DNA of 64,000 nt from Archangiaceae bacterium (GTDB lineage: Bacteria; Myxococcota; Myxococcia; Myxococcales; Myxococcaceae): the NCBI GenBank assembly GCA_016714225.1, contig JADJNS010000025.1, forward strand, positions 1-64,000. Reading direction: 5' to 3'. Under the pieces are notes generated by a model. It was not told where the DNA came from and made no database searches. It saw only the letters and a list, made by a program, of their open reading frames with translations. This document shows, one piece after another, positions 17,569 through 26,354 of the stretch (position 1 is the first letter of the stretch; every line of letters starts with the position of its first letter). The position numbers and the translations under genes are program-made.

Positions 17569-19106
17569 AGCTTGACCGAGGCGATGACCGGCAGGTTGAT
17601 CTGCCGCTCGATCTGCCAGGTGTTGCAGACGGTGCGGCGCCACAGGTCGAGGCCCGCGGCGGCGAGAAACGCGAGGAACACGCCGCCCAAGAGCCCCGCC
17701 AACAGAATGAAGGGCACGTTCGGCGCGGTGGGCTTGCGCGGCGTCTGCGGCGGGTTGACCACGCTGAAGCGGTACTTGAAGGCGGCGCGCGCGGTGTCGA
17801 GCTCGAGGCGAGCGGCCTCGACGCGCATCAACAGCTCCTGGTAGCGCGCCAGCGCCACGCGCAGCTGGTCTTGCGCCACGGTGATGGTGGGGTCGCGGTC
17901 GAGCTCGGGTGCGAGCTGCGCCAGCGAGGTCTCCATCGCGGTGCCGGCGGGGGAGGGCTGCGACGGGGCCTGCCGGCGCACCTGAGCGGGCGTGCCCTCG
18001 GCGCGCTCTTCGCGGTTGCCGCCCTTGGCCTCGATCTCGGCGGTCAGCTGCGCCTCTTCACGCTTCAGGGTGTCGAGCTGCGGCGAGTCTTTCTTCAGCG
18101 AGTCGACGCGCTGCTCGAGCTCGAGAATCACCGGGTGCTGGTTGTTGTAGATGACCTTCTGCTGCTCGAGCTGGGTGCGCAGTTCGGTGAGCTGGCGGGT
18201 GCGAAACTCCTCCAGGTCCGAGATCGCGCGCTGCTTGCTGCGCAGCAGGAACTTGAGCTGGGCCATCTCTTGCGACGGCACGTCCGACTGGCGGGGCGAG
18301 GGCCTGATCACCGGCGCGGGCGCGGCCGCCGGCGAGGGCGCCGCCACCGGGGTGGCCGCCACGTAGTTGCGCTGCGCGCTCTTGGTGCGCTCGCTGATGA
18401 CGTGCTGCAGGTTCGCCAGCGCCTCGTCGATCTGCGACTGGGTCTGCCCGGCGTGAATCTCGAGAATGCCGATGGTCTCGGAGATCGCCGCCACCTCGTT
18501 CAGGTGCCGGGTCTCGAGAAAGTTCTGCTGCGCGCTCTCGACGATGCGCCGCGCCATCGACGGCTCGGGCCACACCACCTTGATCTCCACCGTGCCCTCG
18601 TCGACCGCCACCGCCAGCCGCTTGCCCAGCGTGCCGACCATGATCTCGGTGAGGTCTTCTTTCGTCCACTGGCCGCCGATCATCTGCTGCAACCGGTCTT
18701 TGAGCTTGAACACCGGGTTTCGGCTCTTGGCCCACTCGTTCACCAGGTCGGTCTGGGCGACGATCTTCTCGAGGTTGTCGCGGCCCAGCACCCGCTCGCG
18801 CGCCGCCCGGGTCGGCCCTTCGTCCTGCGCGCCGCGGTAGGGGTTCGAGAGCGAGCTCATGAACCCGGTCTGGTGGGTGAGAATCTTGGTCGAGGCCTCG
18901 TAGCTGCGCGGCATGAACTGGGCGACCAGCCCCGCGATGCCCATCACCAGCACCAGGCACACTGTGCCCAACAGCTTGTGGCGGCCGAACGAGCCGAGCA
19001 GGAACTTCGCCCAGTCGCGCACCACAGAGAGGTCGAACAGCTCGGCGGAGGAATCGTCGGCACTCGCGGCCCTCGCAGGCCGCGGGTCGTAGAGGTGAGC
19101 GCTCAT
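17565..19106 (-). CDS. Polysaccharide chain-length determinant (Wzz/PCP family)
   Basis: 513 residues. Membrane helices flank a long periplasmic region: TM1 around residues 42-62 and TM2 near residues 470-490, the standard Wzz/polysaccharide co-polymerase layout. The periplasmic part is rich in coiled coil (LKFLLRSKQRAISDLEEF, LEQRVDSLKKD) and has an Ala/Pro linker near 250-280. A Pro-rich segment NPPQTPRKPTAP precedes TM2, as in the family. There is no C-terminal tyrosine kinase domain. It sets the chain length produced by the Wzy-type enzyme next door. Overlaps of 4 bp with both neighbours. Confidence 0.85.
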   Translation of the reverse strand: MSAHLYDPRPARAASADDSSAELFDLSVVRDWAKFLLGSFGRHKLLGTVCLVLVMGIAGLVAQFMPRSYEASTKILTHQTGFMSSLSNPYRGAQDEGPTRAARERVLGRDNLEKIVAQTDLVNEWAKSRNPVFKLKDRLQQMIGGQWTKEDLTEIMVGTLGKRLAVAVDEGTVEIKVVWPEPSMARRIVESAQQNFLETRHLNEVAAISETIGILEIHAGQTQSQIDEALANLQHVISERTKSAQRNYVAATPVAAPSPAAAPAPVIRPSPRQSDVPSQEMAQLKFLLRSKQRAISDLEEFRTRQLTELRTQLEQQKVIYNNQHPVILELEQRVDSLKKDSPQLDTLKREEAQLTAEIEAKGGNREERAEGTPAQVRRQAPSQPSPAGTAMETSLAQLAPELDRDPTITVAQDQLRVALARYQELLMRVEAARLELDTARAAFKYRFSVVNPPQTPRKPTAPNVPFILLAGLLGGVFLAFLAAAGLDLWRRTVCNTWQIERQINLPVIASVKL

Positions 19107-19312
19107 GGGTTCACGCTTTCGGGCATCAGCTGCGCGGGGTTGCGCAGCAGCACGAGAAAGATGACGAGGACCACTGCGGCCCACGCCACGTTGAACAACA
19201 ACGTCGTCGTGATGGCGCGCTTGAGCGCCACCTTGGGGTTCTTGATGCGCGCCGCCCGCAACGGCAGCACCACCATCATGGCCAGTGAGGCCATCAACAG
19301 TGCCTTGCTCAT
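19103..19312 (-). CDS. Small membrane protein in the polysaccharide operon
   Basis: 69 residues, starting MSKALLMASLAMMVVLPLRAAR, with two hydrophobic segments (about 4-20 and 37-57) separated by a basic stretch (RIKNPKVALKR). No family recognised. Its ATG overlaps the stop of the upstream glycosyltransferase and its stop overlaps the start of the chain-length gene, so it is tightly placed between them. That placement suggests a small accessory subunit of the export/polymerisation complex (inference). Confidence 0.65.
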   Translation of the reverse strand: MSKALLMASLAMMVVLPLRAARIKNPKVALKRAITTTLLFNVAWAAVVLVIFLVLLRNPAQLMPESVNP

Positions 19313-20313
19313 CGCAGCCGCTCGAGCCAGTGGTCGAACACCGCGCGCGCGGTCGAGGCGAGCGAGCCGAGCTGGCTGCGCACGCCCCGCATGTACTCCA
19401 TGGTGTAGACCACGCTGGTCATCGGCTGCGCCACCCGGCCCAGGCCCCGCTGCCACAGCGAGCGGGTGAGCTGCAGGCCGGCGTCGCTCAAGGGCCGGGT
19501 CGCCTCGGGCGCGAGCAGCGAGCCCACCACCAGTGGGCGCGCCAGCAGGTTCATGTCGAACAGGTAGCGCAGCGCGTTGGCGTGCGGCACGTCGAAGTGC
19601 TTGCGGCCGATCTTGAAGAAGTTCACGCCGTAGGCGCGGGCCTTGGCCAGCCACTTCTCTTCGCTGGTGTGGTCAGACCCGTGAAAGGCGACCGCCTCGC
19701 GGCTGTAGCGCAGCTCGACGCCGGCCTTCTCGAGGCGCAGGCCGAGGTCGGTGTCTTCACCGATGCGCAGCGCGAAGTCGAAGCCGCCCACGCTCAGGTA
19801 GTCGTCGCGCAAGAGCGAGACGTTGCCGGTGTAGAACGAGTAGCCGTCGAGGTGCAGCGAGCCCTCTTTGGCGCGCTCGGCGGTGCGCTGGTGGCCCTTG
19901 GCGTACCACTGCTCGAAGTACGGCATCTCTTCGATGTGCGAGTCGGGCGCGAGCCGGCCCAGCACCGCGCGGCGCGCGCCGGGCGGGTGGTTCTTCAGGT
20001 GCTCGTCGAGGAAGTTGGGCTGCACCTGCATGTCGTCGTCGATGATCACCAGCACCCGGCCCTGGGCGTTGGCGATGGCGCGGTGGCGCGCGGCGGCCGG
20101 GCCGGCGTTCTTCTGCCGCAGCGGCACCAGGCGAAAGCCGTACTTCGACTCGGTGCCCTGCAGCGCGGCCTGGGCGTCGTCTTTGCCGCCGTCGTCGACC
20201 ACCACCACCTCGAAGCGCTTGGGGTCGAGCGTCTGCACCTCGAGCTGGTCGAGCAGCCGCCTGAGCAGGGCAATGCGGTTGTACGTCGCGACGATGACTG
20301 AAAGGTCGATCAC
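19309..20313 (-). CDS. GT2 family glycosyltransferase
   Basis: 334 residues, cytosolic GT-A fold. Opens with LSVIVATYNR, then FEVVVVDDGGKDD, the nucleotide-sugar binding part, and VLVIIDDDMQV, which carries the DxD metal-binding motif. FYTGNVSLLRDDYLSVGGFD and the ED motif in IGEDTDLGLRL, with its candidate catalytic base, are typical of GT2 enzymes that add one sugar to a lipid-linked intermediate. The donor cannot be assigned. GTG start overlaps the upstream stop. Confidence 0.88.
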   Translation of the reverse strand: MIDLSVIVATYNRIALLRRLLDQLEVQTLDPKRFEVVVVDDGGKDDAQAALQGTESKYGFRLVPLRQKNAGPAAARHRAIANAQGRVLVIIDDDMQVQPNFLDEHLKNHPPGARRAVLGRLAPDSHIEEMPYFEQWYAKGHQRTAERAKEGSLHLDGYSFYTGNVSLLRDDYLSVGGFDFALRIGEDTDLGLRLEKAGVELRYSREAVAFHGSDHTSEEKWLAKARAYGVNFFKIGRKHFDVPHANALRYLFDMNLLARPLVVGSLLAPEATRPLSDAGLQLTRSLWQRGLGRVAQPMTSVVYTMEYMRGVRSQLGSLASTARAVFDHWLERLR

Positions 20314-21500
20314 GGCTGAGCTTCCTCTTCGGCTTGCCTACGGGTACGCACCCACTCCCCTGGCGCTGCTGCCTGCTTGCGCATCAGCGCGACTTTCCAG
20401 AGCACGTATAACGGTGCGGTCGCGAGGGTCGCCGCGCCGCGCGCGCCTGTTTCCGACAGCGCCCATCCGCGCGCGAGGTGCAGGCCGAGGGCGGTTACCG
20501 CCATGCCCCCGGCAGTGAGCAGAAGCCCGAAGGGAAACCCGGTCAGCGCCGAGAGCACCGTGGCCACGGCCAGCACCCCCACCGCGCCCAGGCCCAGGTA
20601 CGAGAGGGGAGGAATCACCAGGTCCATCGCCAGGTCGAGCAGCACCGGGCTCTGGCGCTTCACCGCCTCTCTGAGCAGGGGCAACAGGTGCGCGCGCACC
20701 ATCGCCTTGCGGCCCGACTCCCACCGCACCCGCTGCGAGCGGCTGGCGGCCTCACCCGAGACCATCTCGCCGCGCACCTGCGCCTCGTCGACGTACCAGA
20801 CGCGCTCTCCCGCCAGACCCAGGCGAATGCCGAACTCGAGGTCCTCGACCACGCTGAAGGCGTGGTGCGGCACCTTCTCGAGCAGCGCCCGGGTGAAGCA
20901 CATGCCGTTGCCTTTGAGGCCGCACGAGAGGTGCAGGTTCTCGCGCGCGCGGCCGCGCACCCGGTGGAACATCGCGAAGGCGATGGCCATCAAGGTGGTG
21001 CGCCACGACGCGCTCGCGTTGTCGACCCCGTAGTAGGCCTGAATCGCCTGGGCGCCTTTGGCCATGCGCGCGGCGAAGGCCCGCAGCAGGTTGGGGCTGA
21101 CTTGGGTGTCGGCGTCGACCACCACCACCGCGTCGCCCTCGAGCCGCTCGAAGGCGTGCTGCAGCGCGTAGCCCTTGCCCTTGTGGGTGGCGCTGTGGCG
21201 CTCGAGCACGGTGGCGCCGGCGGCGCGGGCGCGCTGCGCGGTGTCGTCGGTGCAGTTGTCGGCCACCACCACCACCCGGCGGCGGTCGTGCGGCCAGTCG
21301 AGCGCGAGCAGGCTCTTCACCGTCGAGGCGATGCCGGCGGCCTCGTCGTGCGCCGGCACCACGATGTCGAACATCGGCGGAGCCTGCGCCTCGGGTGGCA
21401 GGCGCGGCCGCCACGACAGCACGGTGAGCACCAGCAGCCAGCAGCACGAAGCCACCAGCGGAAGCGCGAGCAGGGTCAAAAGCAGGTCGAGAGTGAGCAT
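20310..21500 (-). CDS. Membrane GT2 glycosyltransferase
   Basis: 396 residues. An N-terminal membrane anchor (1-30), a GT2 domain (FDIVVPAHDE, VVVADNCTDDT, VVVVDADT with the DxD, VVEDLEFGIRL with the ED base) and RSQRVRWESGR, an RxxRW-like acceptor motif. Three hydrophobic segments follow (about 300-375). This layout is shared with processive and polyprenyl-linked GT2 enzymes that can start or extend a repeat unit. It lies 2 bases after the flippase gene in the same operon. Confidence 0.88.
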   Translation of the reverse strand: MLTLDLLLTLLALPLVASCCWLLVLTVLSWRPRLPPEAQAPPMFDIVVPAHDEAAGIASTVKSLLALDWPHDRRRVVVVADNCTDDTAQRARAAGATVLERHSATHKGKGYALQHAFERLEGDAVVVVDADTQVSPNLLRAFAARMAKGAQAIQAYYGVDNASASWRTTLMAIAFAMFHRVRGRARENLHLSCGLKGNGMCFTRALLEKVPHHAFSVVEDLEFGIRLGLAGERVWYVDEAQVRGEMVSGEAASRSQRVRWESGRKAMVRAHLLPLLREAVKRQSPVLLDLAMDLVIPPLSYLGLGAVGVLAVATVLSALTGFPFGLLLTAGGMAVTALGLHLARGWALSETGARGAATLATAPLYVLWKVALMRKQAAAPGEWVRTRRQAEEEAQP

Positions 21501-21502
21501 GG

Positions 21503-23044
21503 TCAGACGGGGGCAGTGCGGGCGGCGCGTTGGGCCTTGGCGAGTTGAACCAGCGCGCGCGCCTCATCGAGGCGCACGCTCTGGGTGAGCAGGGCGAAGA
21601 CCACCCAGGCCACGGCGTCGATGCCGACGCGGGCCCAGGGGTTCACCGGGGTGAAGTGCTGCAGCGCGAGGTCGAGCGCGATCACCAGGCCGGCGCAGAG
21701 CAGGGTGCGCAGCGTGACCGAGCCCAGCCGGCGGTCGATCGCCAGCCGGCCCATGCTCTTGAGCATCACCGAGGTGGTGATGACCTCGGCGATCACGATG
21801 GCCAGCGCGCACGCCGCCGCGCCGCCGCCGGGGCCGTAGTGCCTGAGCGCCAGCGGCACCAGCACCAGGTCGAGGGCGGGCGTCAGCAGCAGGGTGGCGA
21901 TCGAGGTGAGCGTCACCGTCCACCCGCGGCCCAGCGCGGCCAGGCAGTTGGCGGCGACCACGTTCAGGTAGGTGAGCGCGAAGGTGAAGGCCATGATCTT
22001 CAAGACCAGGCCGGCCGGCGCGTACTCGGGCTTGTAGATGGCGATCAGCTGGTCGGCCGACACGTACGCGCCCACGCTGAGCGGCGCGCCGACCACCACG
22101 CAGACCTCGATGGCGCGCCGAATGATTTTGGCGGCCTCTTCTTCCGACCGCACCAGCGCGCGCGAGAGCAGCGGCACCAGCACCCAGCCGATCACCGGGG
22201 TCACCACCATCAGCATGGTGCCGATGCCCAGCACCACCGTGTACCAGCCCACCTCGCGGTCGGCCGCGGCGTGGGTGCCCAAGATGCCCACGGTCATGGT
22301 GCCGATCACCGCCACGTCGGCGCGGCCGGTGCCGGCCAGGGCGATGTTGTTGATCCAGAACGGCATCGAGTCGCGCATCGCCCGCCACGAGACCTTGAGG
22401 TCGACCCGCAGGGTGATGCCGGTGTGCCGGGCGGCCAGCCACGACGAGCCGATGGCCTTGAAGGTCTCGGAGATGCAGAACGCCGCCGCCAGCCACACGA
22501 TGCTCAGGTCGAGCACCAGCACCGGAATCACGATGGCGGCCCACAGCACCTTGCCCACGATGTTCACCACCGACAGCCCGCCCACCCTGCCCGCGGCGTG
22601 CAGCAGCGCCGAGGCGGTGTTCTGCGTCATCAGCATCAGCTGGGCGATGCCGAAGATGATCGCCATCGCGACGATGGTGTCCGACCGGCCCAGCAGCTTG
22701 AGCGTCACCGCCATCGCCGCGGTGAGCACCACCGACATCACCGTGCGCACCAGCGCCACGCCGCCGAACAGCCCGTCGGCGGTCTTCAGCGTCACCCCGA
22801 GCTCTTTGCGCAGCCAGGTGTCGACGCCCAGCCAGCTCGCGACCAGAAACAGCCCCGCGAAGCCGTCGGCGAAGTTCACCTCGCCATAGCGCTCGGTGCC
22901 GAGCAGGCGGGGAATGAGAAACTGCTTCACCGCCAGGGTGATGCCGAACGACACCACCAACGAGCCGGCCAGCTTCACCGCGTTGGCGACTGCCGAGTAG
23001 GCCTCGATGCCTACAGTGGTTTCCTTCGGAGGAAGTGCGGTCAT
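21503..23044 (-). CDS. Wzx-type polysaccharide flippase
   Basis: 513 residues with 12-14 hydrophobic helices and the MATE/Wzx (MOP superfamily) pattern: an N-terminal half with FLIPRLLGTERYGEVNF, a charged loop and a second half containing RSEEEAAKIIRRA. Wzx proteins flip undecaprenyl-linked repeat units to the periplasmic face for the Wzy/Wzz pair. It is the first gene of the six-gene minus-strand operon 15952-23044, which thus holds a flippase, two glycosyltransferases, a chain-length regulator and a polymerase/ligase. No initiating phosphoglycosyltransferase is in the window. Confidence 0.87.
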   Translation of the reverse strand: MTALPPKETTVGIEAYSAVANAVKLAGSLVVSFGITLAVKQFLIPRLLGTERYGEVNFADGFAGLFLVASWLGVDTWLRKELGVTLKTADGLFGGVALVRTVMSVVLTAAMAVTLKLLGRSDTIVAMAIIFGIAQLMLMTQNTASALLHAAGRVGGLSVVNIVGKVLWAAIVIPVLVLDLSIVWLAAAFCISETFKAIGSSWLAARHTGITLRVDLKVSWRAMRDSMPFWINNIALAGTGRADVAVIGTMTVGILGTHAAADREVGWYTVVLGIGTMLMVVTPVIGWVLVPLLSRALVRSEEEAAKIIRRAIEVCVVVGAPLSVGAYVSADQLIAIYKPEYAPAGLVLKIMAFTFALTYLNVVAANCLAALGRGWTVTLTSIATLLLTPALDLVLVPLALRHYGPGGGAAACALAIVIAEVITTSVMLKSMGRLAIDRRLGSVTLRTLLCAGLVIALDLALQHFTPVNPWARVGIDAVAWVVFALLTQSVRLDEARALVQLAKAQRAARTAPV

Positions 23045-23219
23045 CTTTGAGCACGAGAGCTAACCGAGCCCCTCAGGCTGCGCTGTTTCGCCTCAGTGCG
23101 TCCGGTGACGGTGACCTGTTCGCGCGCGTCCCCGAACGGTGACATCGACCGCTTCGCCGCGCCGCGTCGTCTCGTTTGTGTTGCGGCACCGAAGGCGCGG
23201 CCGGCAGATAGACGCTTCG

Positions 23220-24152
23220 ATGATGGTGTTGGCCACGAGCGCGTGGGGCGGTGGGCGGGCGCTGGAGCAGCTCTTGCGCTGCGCCGGTCTCGACTGTGTG
23301 AACGAGCACCAGCTCACCGACAACCCCGAAGAGGCCGACCTCATTCTCTTCGCCGAGACGGTGCACTTCGATGACCCCGAGTGGCGCACCTTGAGGCAGC
23401 ACCCCTACCTCGAGCGCTTTCGCGAGAAGTGCTTCATCTACAACGAGGCCGACACGCCCTGGTGCGTGCTGCCCGGGCTGTACTGCTCGATGCCGCGCCG
23501 GGCCTTTCAGCCGCGCCGGCAGAAGGCGTTCAGCTACCTCTACACCATGAACGAGATGGTGGCGGGCCCCTGCGACGGGCCGCGGCCGTGGCTGTACTCG
23601 TTCATGGGCGCCTCGAACCACGCCGCGCGCCGCCGCATCTTGAAGCTGCGCGACAAGCGCGCGGTGCTCGAAGACACCAGCCAGTACAACCAGTGGCGGC
23701 CCACCGACCTCGCCGAGAAAGAACGGCGGCAGCGCCGCTACGTCGAGGTGCTGTCGGGCTCGAAGTTCGTGCTCTGCCCGCGCGGCGCGGGCACCTCGTC
23801 GTACCGGCTGTTCGAGACCATGAAGATGGGCGTGGCTCCAGTGGTCATCTCGGACGAGTGGGTGGCGCCCGACGGGCCCGACTGGAGCGCGTTTCTGCTG
23901 CGGGTCTGTGAAGACGAGGTGGCGAACCTGCCGGGGCTCTTGCGCGGCCACGAGCACGAGGCCGAGACCCGCGGGCTGCTGGCGCGGGCGGCGTACGAGC
24001 GCTACTTCGCGCCCGAGGTGCTGTTCCACCACGCGGTCGAGGCCTGCCGCGAGCTGCTCGAGCTGGCGGCTGCTGCCGGAAGCGGTGATTCGGTTCCGGC
24101 CCTCGATCGAGCACGCCCGGTCTACACTTCACCGCTGGGCGCACGAGGGTAA
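23220..24152 (+). CDS. Exostosin-like (GT47-type) glycosyltransferase, 3' end probably frameshifted
   Basis: About 310 residues from ATG 23220 (the frame is open back to GTG 23139). The core GSKFVLCPRGAGTSSYRLFETMKMG with PVVISDEWVAPDGPDW is the exostosin-domain signature seen in bacterial GT47-type enzymes. It is divergent from the polysaccharide operon and likely serves it. From about 24065 the annotated frame drifts into poor codon usage, whereas the next frame reads LLPEAVIRFRPSIEHARS to QQRLKT and stops at 24181-24183, directly before the next ATG. I infer a one-base shift there; the intact gene would end at 24183. Confidence 0.7.
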   Translation: MMVLATSAWGGGRALEQLLRCAGLDCVNEHQLTDNPEEADLILFAETVHFDDPEWRTLRQHPYLERFREKCFIYNEADTPWCVLPGLYCSMPRRAFQPRRQKAFSYLYTMNEMVAGPCDGPRPWLYSFMGASNHAARRRILKLRDKRAVLEDTSQYNQWRPTDLAEKERRQRRYVEVLSGSKFVLCPRGAGTSSYRLFETMKMGVAPVVISDEWVAPDGPDWSAFLLRVCEDEVANLPGLLRGHEHEAETRGLLARAAYERYFAPEVLFHHAVEACRELLELAAAAGSGDSVPALDRARPVYTSPLGARG

Positions 24153-24183
24153 GAGCTACGTGCAACAGCGGCTGAAGACCTGA

Positions 24184-24666
24184 ATGATCGACGAGCGAAC
24201 GGTGCTCCACAGCCTCGGTGAGCAGCTCAACGCCGAGCACGACCGGCAGGCCCTCTTGCAGCTGGTGGTCGACCAGACCGCGATGCTGCTCGAGGTGCCG
24301 CGGGTGTCGGCGTGGCTGCTCGACGCCGAGGGCACCGGGCTGGTGGCGGGTGCGCGCGCCGGCATGCCGCTGCACGCCAGGCCCGACTTCGCGTACCGCC
24401 GCGGCCAGGGGCTCATTGGGTGGATCGCCGAGAACGCGCAGGCCATTCGCGCGGTGAACGCCGAAGACGACCCGCGCTTTCTGCCGCGGCCGGGCCGGGT
24501 CGAGCCGCTCAAGGCGTTTCTCGGGGTGCCGCTGCTCAGCGAGGGCCGCTGCATCGGGGTGCTCTCGTCGGTCGCGCCCGAGCCGGGCTACTTCTCGCAG
24601 CACCACGAGCGGCTGATGAAGACGGTGGCGAGCCTGTGCGCCGACCGGCTCGCCCGCGCGCGGTGA
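24184..24666 (+). CDS. GAF-domain protein
   Basis: 160 residues, almost wholly one GAF domain (about 15-155): RVSAWLLDAEGTGLVAGAR, RRGQGLIGWIAENAQAIRAVNAE, FLGVPLLSEGRCIGVLSSV. GAF domains bind small ligands or tetrapyrroles; no chromophore Cys or kinase output is present, so it would act through a partner. Its ATG directly follows a TGA in the frame proposed for the intact upstream glycosyltransferase, so the two genes are probably cotranscribed. Confidence 0.82.
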   Translation: MIDERTVLHSLGEQLNAEHDRQALLQLVVDQTAMLLEVPRVSAWLLDAEGTGLVAGARAGMPLHARPDFAYRRGQGLIGWIAENAQAIRAVNAEDDPRFLPRPGRVEPLKAFLGVPLLSEGRCIGVLSSVAPEPGYFSQHHERLMKTVASLCADRLARAR

Positions 24667-24667
24667 T

Positions 24668-25543
24668 TCAGGGCCAGCAGTCGGGGTCGAGCAGCTCGGG
24701 GCGATACTCGAAGTGCATGGTGTCGTAGTGAATCCACCTGCCGCCCCAGATGAAGCCCTCGGCCTCGAAGGCGTCGACGATGGTCTGGGGGTATCGGTTG
24801 GTCCACTTGAGCGGCTTCTTCGGCCGCTGCCACCGCCAGTAGTTGCTGCGCTGCACGTTCAGGTCGATGGCGATGCCGAACGCGTGGGTCGAGAGCGCGC
24901 GCGAGCGCGCGATGCGCCGCCAGTGCCAGGTGCCGCCCAGGCCCTTCAAGAACGGAGCGAGCGACGGGTCGCTCTTCGCGGCGGTCTCGAGGCGCGCGGC
25001 CACCCGCTCGAGGGGCCCCGAGGCCCGCTCGTGAAACGGGTAGCGGGTGCCGAAGAACTTCACCTTGGTGAGGTGGCTCATCACCTCGCGCCAGCTGCTG
25101 CCGTAGGCGGCCTTGAAGAGCGGGTCGATGCGGGCGCGGCCCGGGTCCTCGAGCGTGTCGTCTCCGGCCACCGGCGTGATGGGGCCCCTCTGGTACGGGG
25201 TGGCGAAGATGTCGCGCAGCGCGGGCACGAAGGGCTCGCCCTCTTCTTCCTCTTCGCCGCCGTCTTCGCCCTCGGCGCCGCCGTCGTAGGGCTCTTCGTC
25301 GCGGCCGTCGTCCCACGAGAGATAGCTGGCGTCGGGCAGCATCAGGCCCCAGCCGCCGTCTCGATGCGCCGCTTCGCCCAGGTAGTACCTCGAGAGGCAG
25401 CGCAGGCCCTTGGGCGCGCTTGGGCCCGCGTCGGCGGTGCCCCCGTCGCGGCTCACGTTGCGGGCGGCTTCAGCGGCTCGGGAGAGCGGCGTGGGCTCGG
25501 TGGCCACGAGCAGCAGGAGCGCCAGCGCTTGCACGCAAGCCAC
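24668..25543 (-). CDS. M15-family D,D/L,D-carboxypeptidase-like (VanY-type), exported
   Basis: 291 residues from GTG 25543, beginning ACVQALALLLLVATE, a signal peptide. A variable acidic spacer with many Glu/Asp (about 85-115) precedes the peptidase domain (about 130-290). Zinc-site motifs of M15 enzymes are present: STHAFGIAIDL (SxHxxGxAxD) and DTMHFEY near the C terminus. It would cut peptide side chains of peptidoglycan in the periplasm. Convergent with the GAF gene, with only one base between the stops. Confidence 0.8.
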   Translation of the reverse strand: MACVQALALLLLVATEPTPLSRAAEAARNVSRDGGTADAGPSAPKGLRCLSRYYLGEAAHRDGGWGLMLPDASYLSWDDGRDEEPYDGGAEGEDGGEEEEEGEPFVPALRDIFATPYQRGPITPVAGDDTLEDPGRARIDPLFKAAYGSSWREVMSHLTKVKFFGTRYPFHERASGPLERVAARLETAAKSDPSLAPFLKGLGGTWHWRRIARSRALSTHAFGIAIDLNVQRSNYWRWQRPKKPLKWTNRYPQTIVDAFEAEGFIWGGRWIHYDTMHFEYRPELLDPDCWP

Positions 25544-25719
25544 GCTACTGCCCGCGGCCGATGACGTCGCGATTTTGCCGCCCGCGCCGTAGACGCGCGC
25601 TGGAGACGGCGCGCAGTGGGCCTGCGGAGGGGCCTTTGATTGTTCGAGCACGCGTGCTTTGTGCCCCCTCGCCACCGGCGGTGGCGGTCGCACTTCACGT
25701 CGTGCACGAGGAACCGGAA

Positions 25720-26322
25720 ATGACCTTTCGCAGAGCGACTCTCTGGGGGCTGATGCTGGCGGCGATGGCGTGCGGGGGCAACGGCACCGGTGGCGTAGGC
25801 GGCGGCAGCGGCGGCAGCGGCGGGGCGGGAGGCTCAGGCGGAGGAGCAGGGAGCGGCGCGAGCTGCGACGCCGGCTCGGGTCGCTACACGGTGATGGGCA
25901 GCGTCACCCGCGACGGCACGTTCACCGGGTGCCGGAGCGCGCTGCCCACGCACAGCGGCAGCATCATTCGGGTCGCATTCGGTGACTTCGAGCAGACCTC
26001 GACGACCTTCGAGCTTCGCGGGGTGGAGCTGCTGTTCCCCTCAGCGCTCGGGACGTACCACTGCGACGGCGGCACCGAGGTGATGATGAGCTTTCTCGAA
26101 ACTCACACGGCGCTCGATGGGGGCAGCTACCGGCAAGCCCAGTTCACTTCGAACTCCCCGGGAGTGATGAGCTGCACCCTCACCCTCACCACCCTCGAGA
26201 CCACGAGCGGCGGAGCGGTGCGAGGCACCTTCTCTGCGGTGCTGCCGCCGAGCACGGGAACACCGAGCAAGCCCGACGCCAGCGTGACCCTCACTGACGG
26301 CACCTTCGACTCGACCTATTGA
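25720..26322 (+). CDS. Gly-rich lipoprotein, unknown
   Basis: 200 residues. Signal peptide with lipobox AMAC (Cys18), then a Gly/Ser/Ala linker (about 19-47) and a beta-rich domain of about 150 residues with three Cys (for example MSCTLTLTTLETTSGG). The layout 'lipobox, Gly linker, beta domain' recurs in this window (57801-58565, 62884-64000). No enzyme motif is visible. ATG 25720 is chosen because it begins the signal peptide. Confidence 0.75.
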   Translation: MTFRRATLWGLMLAAMACGGNGTGGVGGGSGGSGGAGGSGGGAGSGASCDAGSGRYTVMGSVTRDGTFTGCRSALPTHSGSIIRVAFGDFEQTSTTFELRGVELLFPSALGTYHCDGGTEVMMSFLETHTALDGGSYRQAQFTSNSPGVMSCTLTLTTLETTSGGAVRGTFSAVLPPSTGTPSKPDASVTLTDGTFDSTY

Positions 26323-26323
26323 C

Positions 26324-26354
26324 GAAGGCGCCGAGCGTGCGCTTGCTCGCCTTC
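26324..26354. terminator. Hairpin between convergent genes
   Basis: GAAGGCG (26324-26330) and CGCCTTC (26348-26354) are perfectly complementary, with a further internal GAGCG/CGCTTG pairing. It starts right after the TGA of the lipoprotein and overlaps the stop of the cytochrome gene. No T tract, so it is only a candidate two-way terminator. Confidence 0.4.
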
